In this document: piece by piece, positions 55,033 to 63,779 of the stretch | How positions within the stretch are numbered: the stretch's first letter is position 1 | Layout of the letters: each line of letters opens with the position of its first letter | Source: Nitrososphaerota archaeon | GTDB taxonomy: Archaea > Thermoproteota > Nitrososphaeria > Nitrososphaerales > CADDZS01 | NCBI GenBank assembly: GCA_021325255.1 | Contig: JAJPHP010000054.1 | Location: 1 to 64,000, forward strand | Length of the DNA: 64,000 nt | Direction: 5' to 3' | The notes under the pieces: generated by a model | Told to the model about the DNA's origin: nothing | The model's input: only the letters and a program-made list of their open reading frames with translations | Database searches by the model: none | Translations under genes and position numbers: made by a program

Positions 55033-55271
55033 TGTCAGGCTTCTCCGTACACTGGTGTGTTAGCCAAGGGGTCGTGGTGGTTGATTATTAGACTATGAGC
55101 CGCAGGGTCACAATCGATACGCACGAAAATTGGTGCATCGCAACGAAGCGGAGCATTGACGCTGTTGACATCATTCAAAAATTGTAAAGGAAGAAAGATT
55201 ATTTTACCAAGATTCATGTGGCGTGTTCTCCGTAACTAGTCCAAAGAAAATCGAGAGTAAAGAGAGAAAAA

Positions 55272-56477
55272 ATGCGAGACCTGGCCTCAACTATTCTTCA
55301 AGACGCCAAAGAGATTGAAGATGAAATAATCAAACTACGAAGGCATTTCCACTCAAACCCTGAACTCTCCTACAGCGAGTTCCAGACTTCAAAATTAGTG
55401 GCAGAGAAGCTGCGCCAGCTCGGAATCGAAGTAAAGACAGGCGTGGGTGGGACAGGCGTCGTCGGCCTCCTCAGAGGCAAAGACGGAGGCAAGGTGGTCG
55501 CATTGAGAGCGGACATGGACGCACTCCCGGTCAAGGAAGAGTCCGACGTGCCTTTCAGGTCAAAGAAGGAAGGAGTCATGCACGCCTGCGGGCATGATAC
55601 GCACATCGCGATGCTCCTCGGCGCCGCAATGATTCTCGCAAAGCGCAAGAAGGAAGGCCTGCTTTCGGGCTCGGTCAAGTTTCTCTTTCAGCCAGCGGAA
55701 GAAAACGGTGGGCGAGGAGGAGCTCTCCCGATGATTGAGGACGGCGCGATGGAGGACCCAAAAGTGGATTATGTCTTCGGCCTCCACATAGGAAATCCTT
55801 ACCCCTCCGGATCATTCGCCCTAAGAGAAGGGGCAATCATGGCCGCCCCAGACGGCTTCAAGATTCAGGTCAAGGGTCGCGGCGGCCACGGCTCAGAGCC
55901 CCACAACACGGTTGACCCAATCTATGTCTCAGCGCAGGTGATAAACGCGATCCAGGGAATTTCGAGCAGGATGATAAAGCAGACCAAGCCATTCGTCGTC
56001 TCCGTCTGCTCCATCCACTCGGGGACGACGGACAACGTCATACCAGACGACGCTTTTCTCCAGGGAACGATTAGGACGCTTGACGAGGAGACAAGGAAGA
56101 AGGCTAAGAAACTTCTGAAACAGGTAACCGAGTCCGTGTGTAAGACATTCGGCGCCTCTTGCAATGTAGAGTTCACGCCTAACGCATACCCCGTCACCAT
56201 AAACGACCCCAAGGTCACAAGAAGGGTTTCCGAGATTCTCAGAAGTCTGAAGGGCACGAAAGTCATCGAGACCGATGTCATACTCGGCGGGGAAGACTTT
56301 TCCCGCTTTCTCCAGCGCGCGCCTGGTACGTTCTACTTTCTCGGGACTATAAACAAGAAGAAGGGGTGCATCTATCCGAACCACAGCTCAAAGTTCAAGG
56401 TCGACGAGGACGTGCTGAAGTACGGCGCCGCCTCTCTGGCGCTGCTCGCGCTAGAATTTTCAGCAGGAAAACAATAG
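55272..56477 (+). CDS. M20 family amidohydrolase (aminoacylase/IAA-amino-acid hydrolase type)
   Basis: A 401-residue M20D metallohydrolase. An N-terminal HFHSNPELSYSEFQTSK is followed by ALRADMDALPVKEE, the metal motif HACGHDTHIAMLLG, FLFQPAEENGGRGG (catalytic and metal Glu), FGLHIGNPYPSG, and the lid-domain VKGRGGHGSEPHNTVDP. The C-terminal metal site includes GGEDFSRFL and NHSSKF. All ligand positions are intact. The enzymes deacylate N-acyl amino acids. Start ATG 55272; no operon partner is obvious, but the zinc-ribbon gene follows 14 bp after the stop. Confidence 0.92.
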   Translation: MRDLASTILQDAKEIEDEIIKLRRHFHSNPELSYSEFQTSKLVAEKLRQLGIEVKTGVGGTGVVGLLRGKDGGKVVALRADMDALPVKEESDVPFRSKKEGVMHACGHDTHIAMLLGAAMILAKRKKEGLLSGSVKFLFQPAEENGGRGGALPMIEDGAMEDPKVDYVFGLHIGNPYPSGSFALREGAIMAAPDGFKIQVKGRGGHGSEPHNTVDPIYVSAQVINAIQGISSRMIKQTKPFVVSVCSIHSGTTDNVIPDDAFLQGTIRTLDEETRKKAKKLLKQVTESVCKTFGASCNVEFTPNAYPVTINDPKVTRRVSEILRSLKGTKVIETDVILGGEDFSRFLQRAPGTFYFLGTINKKKGCIYPNHSSKFKVDEDVLKYGAASLALLALEFSAGKQ

Positions 56478-56491
56478 TAGGATTACAGAAA

Positions 56492-56803
56492 ATGCCAAAG
56501 CAAAACCCGACAAGCTGCGATTGGTGCGGCAAGTTCATCGTACTGCAGGGTTATGAGGAAATCAGAGCGCCCTGGAAGGCCTTCGAGATAATGCGCGACG
56601 AAGAGGGCCGCATCCTTCAAGCATACGACGGCACGCTGATTGTTGCTCAGGAACACCGCTGCAAAGTCAGGTGCTCTGCCTGCGGCGACCTCCTGATCTT
56701 CGATTCCGGCGGCCTGTACGAGAGGGCTTCGACCGAATCAAACTCTCATCACGAAAATGACAAGAGGCCGCACCAGTGCAGACAAAAGAGATCATCGAAT
56801 TGA
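56492..56803 (+). CDS. Small zinc-ribbon protein
   Basis: A 103-residue protein from ATG 56492. Two cysteine pairs frame it: CDWCGKF near residue 9 and CKVRCSACGDLLIF near 55-70. Between lies a charged alpha/beta segment (EIRAPWKAFEIMRDEEGRI). The tail is His/Lys-rich. It begins 14 bp after the M20 gene and precedes another small zinc-finger gene, so it may belong to a unit leading to the nuclease genes. Function unknown. Confidence 0.6.
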   Translation: MPKQNPTSCDWCGKFIVLQGYEEIRAPWKAFEIMRDEEGRILQAYDGTLIVAQEHRCKVRCSACGDLLIFDSGGLYERASTESNSHHENDKRPHQCRQKRSSN

Positions 56804-56909
56804 ATGTGTCTCTGAAAGACCTGTTTGGAGAATCGAAAATAAGGAGAAGAGTGAAAAGGCTGATTAGAACTCGATCTCGTTGTGAGTAAGAAGGAGGAAG
56901 ATCTTGGAA

Positions 56910-57080
56910 ATGGTCTCGCATTTGGTAATCTGTCCAAAGTGTTCAAAGGCGGTTGAGTTTGAAAATATCATAAAGCATTTGGATTCCCATGCCGCTCCGA
57001 GCTCGGCTCCTGCCGCGAAAGCTGCTCCTGCAACGCCTCAACAGCAGGCAAGACAACAAGAAAATAGTGGCGGCGCTTGA
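56910..57080 (+). CDS. 56-residue single C2H2 zinc-finger protein
   Basis: A short gene from ATG 56910 to TGA 57078, with a GGAGGA ribosome-binding sequence 12-17 nt upstream. The N-terminal half is one C2H2 finger: CPKC, then AVEFENIIKHLDSH with two His five apart. The C-terminal half is Ala/Pro/Gln-rich and probably unstructured. Single-finger mini-proteins like this occur in Thaumarchaeota-like genomes. It sits 134 bp upstream of the uncharacterised protein coupled to the Cas4-like nuclease. Confidence 0.6.
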   Translation: MVSHLVICPKCSKAVEFENIIKHLDSHAAPSSAPAAKAAPATPQQQARQQENSGGA

Positions 57081-57214
57081 AAAAATGAAACTATTTGAGA
57101 AATGAGATTTTTTGTTTATCGCCCTTATTTTGCTTTTTAATCAGAATTCCCCTGATCAAGCCCGCAGTTGATCTTTAGAGCAGATAACATACTAAGAGAG
57201 AGGTTGTCAGCTTT

Positions 57215-57955
57215 TTGGCAATCAACCTAAAAAAGATCCAATCAATAGGCAGAAGGAGGCTTTCCCTTTCAGGCGAAGTCGATTTCCTGAACGTCGGCAC
57301 TTCCAAGGGGAGAACTCAGCAAGCGACCGGCGGAGTGCTCGCAACGACGACAAATTCAGTAACGATGAGGCACACAATCTCCTACTCAAACGTCGAGACT
57401 CTCGAGGTCGCCGACGTGTATCACGAACTTTGCCGGGCAAAGCTCGACGAGCTCGGCTTCAAGACAATCGAGGCGGCCGCGCTCAGCGCAATGAGGGAGT
57501 GCTGTAAGGACGATCCAAAGTTCATAATCGACGCGAACTCTGCCACGATTGTGGTCTCCGAGGTCTACACAAACTGGCTCCTGTTCACATTGTTCCCCGA
57601 GGAGTCAAGGGCGCGGAGAGAGGAAATGGTGCTACGATTTGAGTCGAGCGACGCGCTTACGAGCCTTCACACGAGGATGGGGTTCTGGGGAGTCGCGGGC
57701 GTTGCATACTACAAGGTAGCATCCGAGTGGTCTGGAAAACTATTCCCGTATAAAGAAATCGAGGCTGCGATTCATCGCGCCAGCGACGGCGCATCAATCG
57801 CCGAAGAGCTGTCAAAAATCGAACCAGTGCTCTACGACTTGCCTAAGATGAAAGATGATGGAATTCCTTCGTCGCTCAGCGACACGGATCAGATACTTAT
57901 CGTGGAAGGGATCGTGAAACTTTTTTCCGCAAAGACTGGCCTTGAATGCGAATGA
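57215..57955 (+). CDS. Uncharacterised protein, translationally coupled to the Cas4-like nuclease
   Basis: A 246-residue soluble protein starting at TTG 57215, with GAGAGGT about 10 nt upstream. No family is recognised. Visible features are a basic beta-type N-terminus (KIQSIGRRRLSLSGEVDFLN), a Thr/Ser-rich segment, then a helical core (DVYHELCRAKLDELGFKTIE, AALSAMRECCKDD) and a C-terminal helical region (YKEIEAAIHRASDGASIAEEL). It overlaps the next start by 10 bp, so the two are made together and may form a complex. It could be a DNA-binding or regulatory partner; that is inference. Confidence 0.65.
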   Translation: MAINLKKIQSIGRRRLSLSGEVDFLNVGTSKGRTQQATGGVLATTTNSVTMRHTISYSNVETLEVADVYHELCRAKLDELGFKTIEAAALSAMRECCKDDPKFIIDANSATIVVSEVYTNWLLFTLFPEESRARREEMVLRFESSDALTSLHTRMGFWGVAGVAYYKVASEWSGKLFPYKEIEAAIHRASDGASIAEELSKIEPVLYDLPKMKDDGIPSSLSDTDQILIVEGIVKLFSAKTGLECE

Positions 57956-59466
57956 ATATGACTTCGTCTTATCCGCAGTTGCAATTTCAGCCCGTCCGAC
58001 CAGAAGATTCAATAGTGTTCGGTAGACGCTTTTTCTTTTCAACTATCATCAGCCGCCGCATTATTTTCAAAGAAGGAAGAGAGTTAGTCTTGTCCTCGCT
58101 TGACAATTTTCTCCACGACCCGGTGGATCGCTCAGCGATGACCGAAGAAGAGAAGAGGAGGTTCGAGAAGTGGATCTCAAAAATCCTCGCCGACCCTTCG
58201 AAGATTTCTTCCATGATTGAAGAGGCCCTCAAGCGTGGAATGTACTTGGAGTGGGAGCAGGAATCCGTGAACCACAAGTTCAAAGTCGGGTCCTACTACC
58301 CGAGCATGATAGAGAGGTGCCTGCGGGCTCAAGCCTATTCATATCTCCAGCCACTGCCTCCAACGCATGAGGAGCTCGCAATCTTCGGAGAGGGTCGCGC
58401 GATTCACGAGCTCATCGCGCTCGCTCTTAGGCGATCAGGACTGATTTCGGTCGAGGGAAGTGAAGTAGTGGTTGACCTAAAGTTCAACGGCGAGGCAAAG
58501 CTCCACGGAAGAATCGACGACCTCCTCCTGATCAGGATGGAGGAAGAAGAAAAAGCACACGACTATAAGAAAGGCGGCGAATCAAATGACGCTACAGAAC
58601 AACAAAGGGAGAACTTTAAGCTCTACGTCCCGCTCGAGATAAAGAGCGCGAGCAGCCTTCCGGACGAGCCCAAGCAATCTCACTACTACCAGCTCTCAAC
58701 ATACCTTCTAGCAGAGAACTACCCAGTCGGCGTGTTGCTCTACTGGGCAAAGCGTGGCGGAGGAGTCAGGGCGTTTCCTATCACGAGAGAGGACGTGATG
58801 TACTCGGTCCTCAGAGAAAGGGTCTTCGAGCTCCACGAGGCCCTCAAAGCGGGTCTCATGCCTCAGAAGGAGGCGGCGGCGAACAGAGACTACTCACAGT
58901 GCGAGCGCTGCGCCTACATGGAAAAGTGCAACCCCTTCCTCATAGACTCGATCCCGAGAGGGTCAGCAATCTCACTGTTTGACATCGACAGCGGCATCCT
59001 CGACACGTCGAAGAGAAAGAGAGCAATCCTCTCCGAGCTCGGGCTCTCGCCGTCCACTAGGCCGATGGACATCGTTGATGACGAACTCAAGGAAAAGTAC
59101 TGGGAACTTCTCGCGAGCCCCAGATTCATAGATCTCGATGAACTTTACGAAGGTGGAAGAGAGAAGGTCTCATCTCAGATCAAGCTTGGGAGAATTCCAA
59201 TCGGAATCTCATCGTCAAGAGGGGAGAGGCTTCTCGAACCGACGAGGGCAAGGCTTGCAAATCTCGGCGTCCCCGTCACGCACCTGATTGTGAGAGAGCC
59301 GGGAAACTACGACACAGATGCAAAGTTCAAGACAAAGTGGGCGATGAGGCTCTCAGGAAATTACACTATCACCGAGTGCTTTGATCGCGACGCAGTCATC
59401 ACGTCCACGATAATGAAAATAGCTGAGCAGCAATCTCAAAAAGCGAAGAGCGAAGTGAAACAATGA
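57946..59466 (+). CDS. Cas4-like (RecB-fold) nuclease fused to a polynucleotide-phosphatase-like HAD domain
   Basis: A 506-residue protein in two parts. Residues about 115-330 form a Cas4-type PD-(D/E)XK exonuclease: Cys125 in ERCLRAQAY, His154 in GRAIHELI, Asp191/192 in GRIDDLLL, Glu231-x-Lys233 in PLEIKSAS, QSHYYQLSTY, and the C-terminal cysteines 319, 322 and 328 in CERCAYMEKC. That gives the four cysteines of an Fe-S cluster. Residues about 340-495 follow the HAD phosphatase order: LFDIDSGILD (D346, D348), IGISSSRGE, REPGNYDTDAKFKTKW and ECFDRDAVI. The third block recalls the T4 Pnkp 3'-phosphatase domain. Residues 1-110 are unassigned. A role in DNA end processing is likely. Confidence 0.78.
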   Translation: MRMNMTSSYPQLQFQPVRPEDSIVFGRRFFFSTIISRRIIFKEGRELVLSSLDNFLHDPVDRSAMTEEEKRRFEKWISKILADPSKISSMIEEALKRGMYLEWEQESVNHKFKVGSYYPSMIERCLRAQAYSYLQPLPPTHEELAIFGEGRAIHELIALALRRSGLISVEGSEVVVDLKFNGEAKLHGRIDDLLLIRMEEEEKAHDYKKGGESNDATEQQRENFKLYVPLEIKSASSLPDEPKQSHYYQLSTYLLAENYPVGVLLYWAKRGGGVRAFPITREDVMYSVLRERVFELHEALKAGLMPQKEAAANRDYSQCERCAYMEKCNPFLIDSIPRGSAISLFDIDSGILDTSKRKRAILSELGLSPSTRPMDIVDDELKEKYWELLASPRFIDLDELYEGGREKVSSQIKLGRIPIGISSSRGERLLEPTRARLANLGVPVTHLIVREPGNYDTDAKFKTKWAMRLSGNYTITECFDRDAVITSTIMKIAEQQSQKAKSEVKQ

Positions 59467-59631
59467 ACATGACGCATTTTCTGCTCGCATAAGAGAAAGA
59501 AGAACCACGTTTGCAATGCAAGCTCTCTCGCACGCTTGCACTACTTGGAAAGAATGAATAGAGGACAAACCCCTGGTCATAGTAATAGGATTTTTTAGTA
59601 AGTTCCTGCTTACATTCTCGTATTCACGACT

Positions 59632-60570
59632 TTGTTTCATGCCGATCCAACGAGAGAGAAGTATCGCGAGCGCTTGCTCGCGCCAATACTGAGGGGCCAG
59701 CGGGTTGCCATAATCTCGTTCATAGCCAATCTCATCATAGGAGTCCTCGAGGTCTCTTTCGGCGCCTACCTGAGCAGCCTTGCCCTGAGCGCCGACGGCG
59801 TGCACTCCTTCGTCGACGCAGTGGTCTCGATAACCGTCTGGCTCGGGATTGTGTACTCGCAGAGGCGAGCCGATGGCAGGTTCCACTACGGCTATTACAA
59901 ATTCGACGCGATATTCTCACTCTTCGCGGCGATGATAATGGTCATGTCGGGGCTCGTCATCAGCTACGTCGGCCTCGTTAACTACTTTGCCACCTCCACG
60001 CACCACGAGGTCTCACTACTCGCCGGATTGATAGCTGCTATCTCCATCGCGACTGCAGTGGTTCTCGCGATTGCGAAGAAGATGTATGCAGATAGGAGCG
60101 GGCTCGTGTCCCTTAAGACGGATGCGTACAACTCGGTAAAGGACGCTTCCGCCTCCGTCGTCGCGCTCGTCGGAATCTCGGCCACCTGGATTGGAATATA
60201 CTCCTTTGATTCGCTCGCGGGGTTGATCATAGGAGTATTCGTCATGGTCGCGGGCTACTTTGCGATACGGGAATCTTCCCTCGTTCTGGCGGACGCCTAC
60301 AACAATCCTCAGATGCTCGAGACGATAAAGAAAGTCGCCTCCGAGGTACCAGGGATCAGGGCAGTTGACGATCTCAGAATCAGGCGCAACGGCCCGTTCC
60401 TCGCAGTCGACATGCACATCAGAGTGGACGGAAACATCTCTGTTTTCGAAGCCGACAGGATCTCTGAGGAGCTGACTCTTCGAATGAGAGAAAATATTTT
60501 GTCGCTGGGGCGTATCAACATCAAGCCAGAGCCTGCGCAGACGCCCGCGCACCATCCGACGCAGCCCTGA
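59632..60570 (+). CDS. Cation diffusion facilitator (CDF) metal transporter
   Basis: A 312-residue membrane protein with six helices (about 20-215) and a cytoplasmic domain (about 220-300). The metal-site residues are in SADGVHSFVDAV (helix 2) and KTDAYNSVKDA (helix 5), where Asp pairs replace the His-Asp sets of zinc-specific members, as in iron- or manganese-type CDFs. The C-terminal domain carries GIRAVDDLRIRRNGPFLAVDMHI. TTG 59632 is the apparent start; no in-frame ATG lies close by. It follows the nuclease gene by 165 bp and probably exports divalent metal. Confidence 0.87.
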   Translation: MFHADPTREKYRERLLAPILRGQRVAIISFIANLIIGVLEVSFGAYLSSLALSADGVHSFVDAVVSITVWLGIVYSQRRADGRFHYGYYKFDAIFSLFAAMIMVMSGLVISYVGLVNYFATSTHHEVSLLAGLIAAISIATAVVLAIAKKMYADRSGLVSLKTDAYNSVKDASASVVALVGISATWIGIYSFDSLAGLIIGVFVMVAGYFAIRESSLVLADAYNNPQMLETIKKVASEVPGIRAVDDLRIRRNGPFLAVDMHIRVDGNISVFEADRISEELTLRMRENILSLGRINIKPEPAQTPAHHPTQP

Positions 60571-60991
60571 TCATCTCAACCACTTCATGATCGATGTAGG
60601 TGGATTGCCTTTTATAGAATCTAGGGCAAGGCATCCACACTTCCTTTATCATTAGCCTTTGCATCCAATTCCGGGAATGCCAAGACATACCGCGAAGGCA
60701 GAGTAAAGGATCACGACTATGAAGAACCTTGTCGCTTACTCTCTTTTTGCGAATTAGAGTCTCTCTCCCCTTTCCAAATCAAGTTATGAGGAAAAAGAGG
60801 AATAGGGCGGAATCAAAGTAGTCATGGCGTGTGTCAAAGCTAAAAACGAGAGAAAAGTGGAGAGCTCCCCCTTCCTTCTTCCTCCCCGCTCCTTTTTTTG
60901 TTCTCGGCGAAATCCCGCATTGTTGGGAGCCGCTGCAGAAGCATCGCCAAAGCGCACAGAGAAGAAGAGGTGGAGCAGCCTTTGCACATCT
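60571..60991. other. Intergenic region, no firm gene
   Basis: A 421-base gap between convergent genes. Short frames on both strands overlap each other and are rich in Ser/Arg/Lys, so I do not call them. T-rich tracts (CTTTTTTTG near 60892) would suit termination. Confidence 0.4.
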
Positions 60992-61849
60992 TTATGGAAT
61001 TACTAGAGTCTCACCTGGATAGATTACGTACGGATAGCTGATTCCGTTTGCCTGTGCGATTGAGCTCCAACTAACACCATACCTCAATCCTATCGCGTAC
61101 AGAGAATCTCCCGGCTGGACTACGTACGTTTGAGATTGACCCGGAATTGTGAGTTGCTCGCCCACGTATATTGTGTATGGGTATGAGATGCCGTTCGCCT
61201 GAGCGATTGATTGCCAGCTGACGCCGTAGCGGTTTCCTATTGCGTAGAGGGTGTCTCCCGGCTGGACGACGTATGTGCCAGAGGATGGCGGCGGTGGAGA
61301 TCCGCTGGATCCGTAGAGCGCGTTGTGCTCGTTCCTGAACTGCTGCGCATAATTGTCTACCGCGTTGGAGTAAGCCCAGTTCCTTTGACCCGCGGCTACC
61401 GATGCTGCTCCAATGTTGTACGCCTGTAATGCAAGGTCCATGGAGCCAAACTCCTGGTACAGTCTCCCGTCCGCGGCGGTGCCAATCTGGATGTTCGTCG
61501 TAGGATCAAACAGACTGTTTGCGCTGACCCCGTTGCAATACGGGTTGATCTGCATGAGCCCGATGTCGTGAGTCCAGCCGCATCCAGCGTTGATCTGGGA
61601 GCTCTGCGCCCACTGGTTGAATCCGCTCTCAAGCATTATCTGCCCCTTTATTATGAATGGGTCCAGCCCGTTCTGCTGAGCCTGCGCCACAATAATTGAA
61701 TCGAACTGATCATAAGTCGAATTTCCCGTCGCGATCGAATCGGTGGCTGCCGAAGCTAGTTGATGGGTCATTGCCGTGGAACCTGCAAGAAGTGCAAGTA
61801 CTAAAATCCCAAGCGATGCCCTCGTGGTCCATTTAGTAACGTTGCCCAT
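60992..61849 (-). CDS. Secreted lysozyme-like (SLT-fold) protein with two LysM domains
   Basis: A 285-residue exported protein. Residues about 1-36 are a signal peptide or anchor (LGILVLALLAGSTAMTHQLASA). Residues about 45-180 follow the lytic-transglycosylase fold: Glu74 in IMLESGFNQWAQ is the expected catalytic acid, then GLMQINPYC and ALQAYNIGAAS. A Ser/Pro linker leads to two near-identical LysM domains (about 192-236 and 240-285, both TYVVQPGD-LYAIG-RYGVSW). LysM binds GlcNAc-containing glycans. In an archaeon without murein this is unusual and suggests another glycan target or predation or defence. It is divergent from the glycosyltransferase gene. Confidence 0.88.
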   Translation of the reverse strand: MGNVTKWTTRASLGILVLALLAGSTAMTHQLASAATDSIATGNSTYDQFDSIIVAQAQQNGLDPFIIKGQIMLESGFNQWAQSSQINAGCGWTHDIGLMQINPYCNGVSANSLFDPTTNIQIGTAADGRLYQEFGSMDLALQAYNIGAASVAAGQRNWAYSNAVDNYAQQFRNEHNALYGSSGSPPPPSSGTYVVQPGDTLYAIGNRYGVSWQSIAQANGISYPYTIYVGEQLTIPGQSQTYVVQPGDSLYAIGLRYGVSWSSIAQANGISYPYVIYPGETLVIP

Positions 61850-62267
61850 CTAATTACCGACAAAATTTCTAGTGTTTCCGAATAAGTCAATTGTCTATAA
61901 CGATTCTATTTGAGCAATACCCATACAAGCAATTACCATGCAATTGTACACTTTGCCTTTTCCACGAGGGCTTGAGAGCAACTTGTAATTGTCTCTATAT
62001 CAATTCATCGTACGATACTATTATCCCAGGACGCGGCCAATGACCATAGGACAGTGCAGTGCAATTTTCTAGCTTCTTCTCTTCCCTGCGTGCTTCGCGT
62101 CTTTGCGCTCCGGTAACAGGATGTGCGTAATCAATGAAGTTTCGCCTTCTTTCATCGACAGATCCATCAATTTCTCTGTCACTTGTCAACCGTGGAAGTG
62201 AAGAGGCTAAAAAGGAGGGAGAGGACTTGCCAGCCATGTGCCGCTGCGAGGAGATGTTTCGCGCTAG
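61850..62267. other. Divergent intergenic region between the LysM and glycosyltransferase genes
   Basis: A 418-base region that must hold both promoters. AT-rich segments lie next to the LysM gene (61860-61930). I see no gene and no clear operator. Confidence 0.4.
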
Positions 62268-63779
62268 TTGTTGAGAAGACCTCAACGGATGCTGAAGGCA
62301 TCTTCGGTGGCGCTCGGAGTTCTTTCCGTTCTGGCTCTCACTGCAGCGGTATACTTCATGCGCAACTTTGACGTCTACTTGGCCGTGCTCTGCGCGCTAG
62401 CAGCAGACATTTACATCTTCTGGCTTTCTTCCAGAAATCCTTCGAGGTACGAGCCGGCCGAGCGTAATCCAAGGAGGAGTTTTCCGACACTGCTTCTCGT
62501 CGTGGGATTGATCCCTCTCTCCCTCGCCCTTTCGCTCGGAGTGATGGGATTTCTAGGCTCGCCCATCATGGCGGCGCTGAACGTCATAGTGGTCGTCGGC
62601 TTTAGCATTACATTCTTCTTCATTTCATTCAGCATTCCACTCGGGCTCAAGTATGCGTACATGGAGAGGAAGCGAACCTCCGACGAGTCATACAATCCAC
62701 TCGTGTCGATCCTAGTACCAGCATACAATGAAGAGAAGGTACTTTCAAGGACTCTTGAGACTCTGACCAACCTGAAGTACGGAAACAAAGAGATCATAGT
62801 CGTCGACGATGGCTCGACGGACAAGACAAACGTGATCGCGTCGTGGTACAAACAATTCGGCGTGAAGGTCGTGAGAAAGCCCAACGGGGGAAAGGCCCGC
62901 GCGCTCAACTACGGACTCTTGTTTGCAAGGGGAGAGATTGTGGTGACAGTTGATGCGGATGGCATGCTCCCTCGAGACGCGGTGGACGAGATTGTGAAGA
63001 TAATGAGCAACCGGAAGGTGAACGCCGTTAGTGGGAATGTCAAGGCGCTCAACTGCAACAACGTGCTGACCCACTGCCAGGAACTCGAGTACGTCACAGC
63101 AGTAAACACACTGAGGAATGCGCTCGACCTATTCGGAGCTGTCATCGTCGTACCCGGAGCCTTTGGTGCTTTCAGAAAAGAGGCGATAGTAAACACCGGT
63201 TACTACGATCCGGACACATTGACTGAGGACTTTGACCTGACTGTAAAGATTCAGAAAGCGTACGGCTCGATCGCCGCGAGCACGACGGCGATAGCCTACA
63301 CGGAGGTCCCGGCGACATGGAGAGGGCTCTACAGACAGAGGATGCGCTGGATCGAGGGCACTTACCAGACAGTTGCAAAGCACAAGGACGCATTCTGGAA
63401 TACGAGGTATGGTTATCTTCAGAACCTGATTTTCCCGCTACTCATACTGTCCTTCATGGTTCCCTTCGCCACGTTTGCAGCATGGACGGCCGCTGTGCTC
63501 CTCGCGCTCAACGGAGGGCTATACACCCTGTTGATCATGCTCGCGCTATTTTTCCTCATCCAGTTCTTCGTTGTGATGATGGCTCTTTCCCTGGACAACA
63601 ACAGGTATTCTCTGGGGATCTACTCGACGCTTCTAGTAGTCGGATACAGGCAGGTGCTGGATTTCATCTCAATACTAGCGCTGTTCCACTTTTTGGTTTC
63701 AGGCAGAAGTAGGAGGGGAAAGGTCGAGTGGAAGAGGGTGGAAAGAGTCGGGGGAATCAAGCCGGTAATCAAGGTATAA
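62268..63779 (+). CDS. Processive family 2 glycosyltransferase (polysaccharide synthase-like)
   Basis: A 503-residue membrane enzyme. Four N-terminal helices (about 10-130) precede a GT-A domain with VSILVPAYNEEKVL, IIVVDDGSTDKTN, the DxD in VTVDADGMLP, LTEDFDLTVKI (TED) and the processive-enzyme motif QRMRWIEGTYQT. Three more helices follow to about residue 480. The pattern is that of cellulose, hyaluronan and poly-GlcNAc (PgaC/IcaA) synthases, which build and export a polymer. TTG 62268 or ATG 62289 could be the start. Divergent from a LysM-lysozyme protein, it may make a surface glycan that the latter binds or trims. Confidence 0.9.
   Translation: MLRRPQRMLKASSVALGVLSVLALTAAVYFMRNFDVYLAVLCALAADIYIFWLSSRNPSRYEPAERNPRRSFPTLLLVVGLIPLSLALSLGVMGFLGSPIMAALNVIVVVGFSITFFFISFSIPLGLKYAYMERKRTSDESYNPLVSILVPAYNEEKVLSRTLETLTNLKYGNKEIIVVDDGSTDKTNVIASWYKQFGVKVVRKPNGGKARALNYGLLFARGEIVVTVDADGMLPRDAVDEIVKIMSNRKVNAVSGNVKALNCNNVLTHCQELEYVTAVNTLRNALDLFGAVIVVPGAFGAFRKEAIVNTGYYDPDTLTEDFDLTVKIQKAYGSIAASTTAIAYTEVPATWRGLYRQRMRWIEGTYQTVAKHKDAFWNTRYGYLQNLIFPLLILSFMVPFATFAAWTAAVLLALNGGLYTLLIMLALFFLIQFFVVMMALSLDNNRYSLGIYSTLLVVGYRQVLDFISILALFHFLVSGRSRRGKVEWKRVERVGGIKPVIKV

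Noticed and set aside
57946..59466. A CRISPR-Cas locus suggested by the Cas4-like domain
   Set aside because: No regularly spaced repeats and no other cas gene are present. The domain fusion points to DNA end processing outside CRISPR adaptation.
61011..61290. Direct DNA repeat of about 140 bp
   Set aside because: It is the duplication of the LysM domain within one protein and needs no separate repeat feature.
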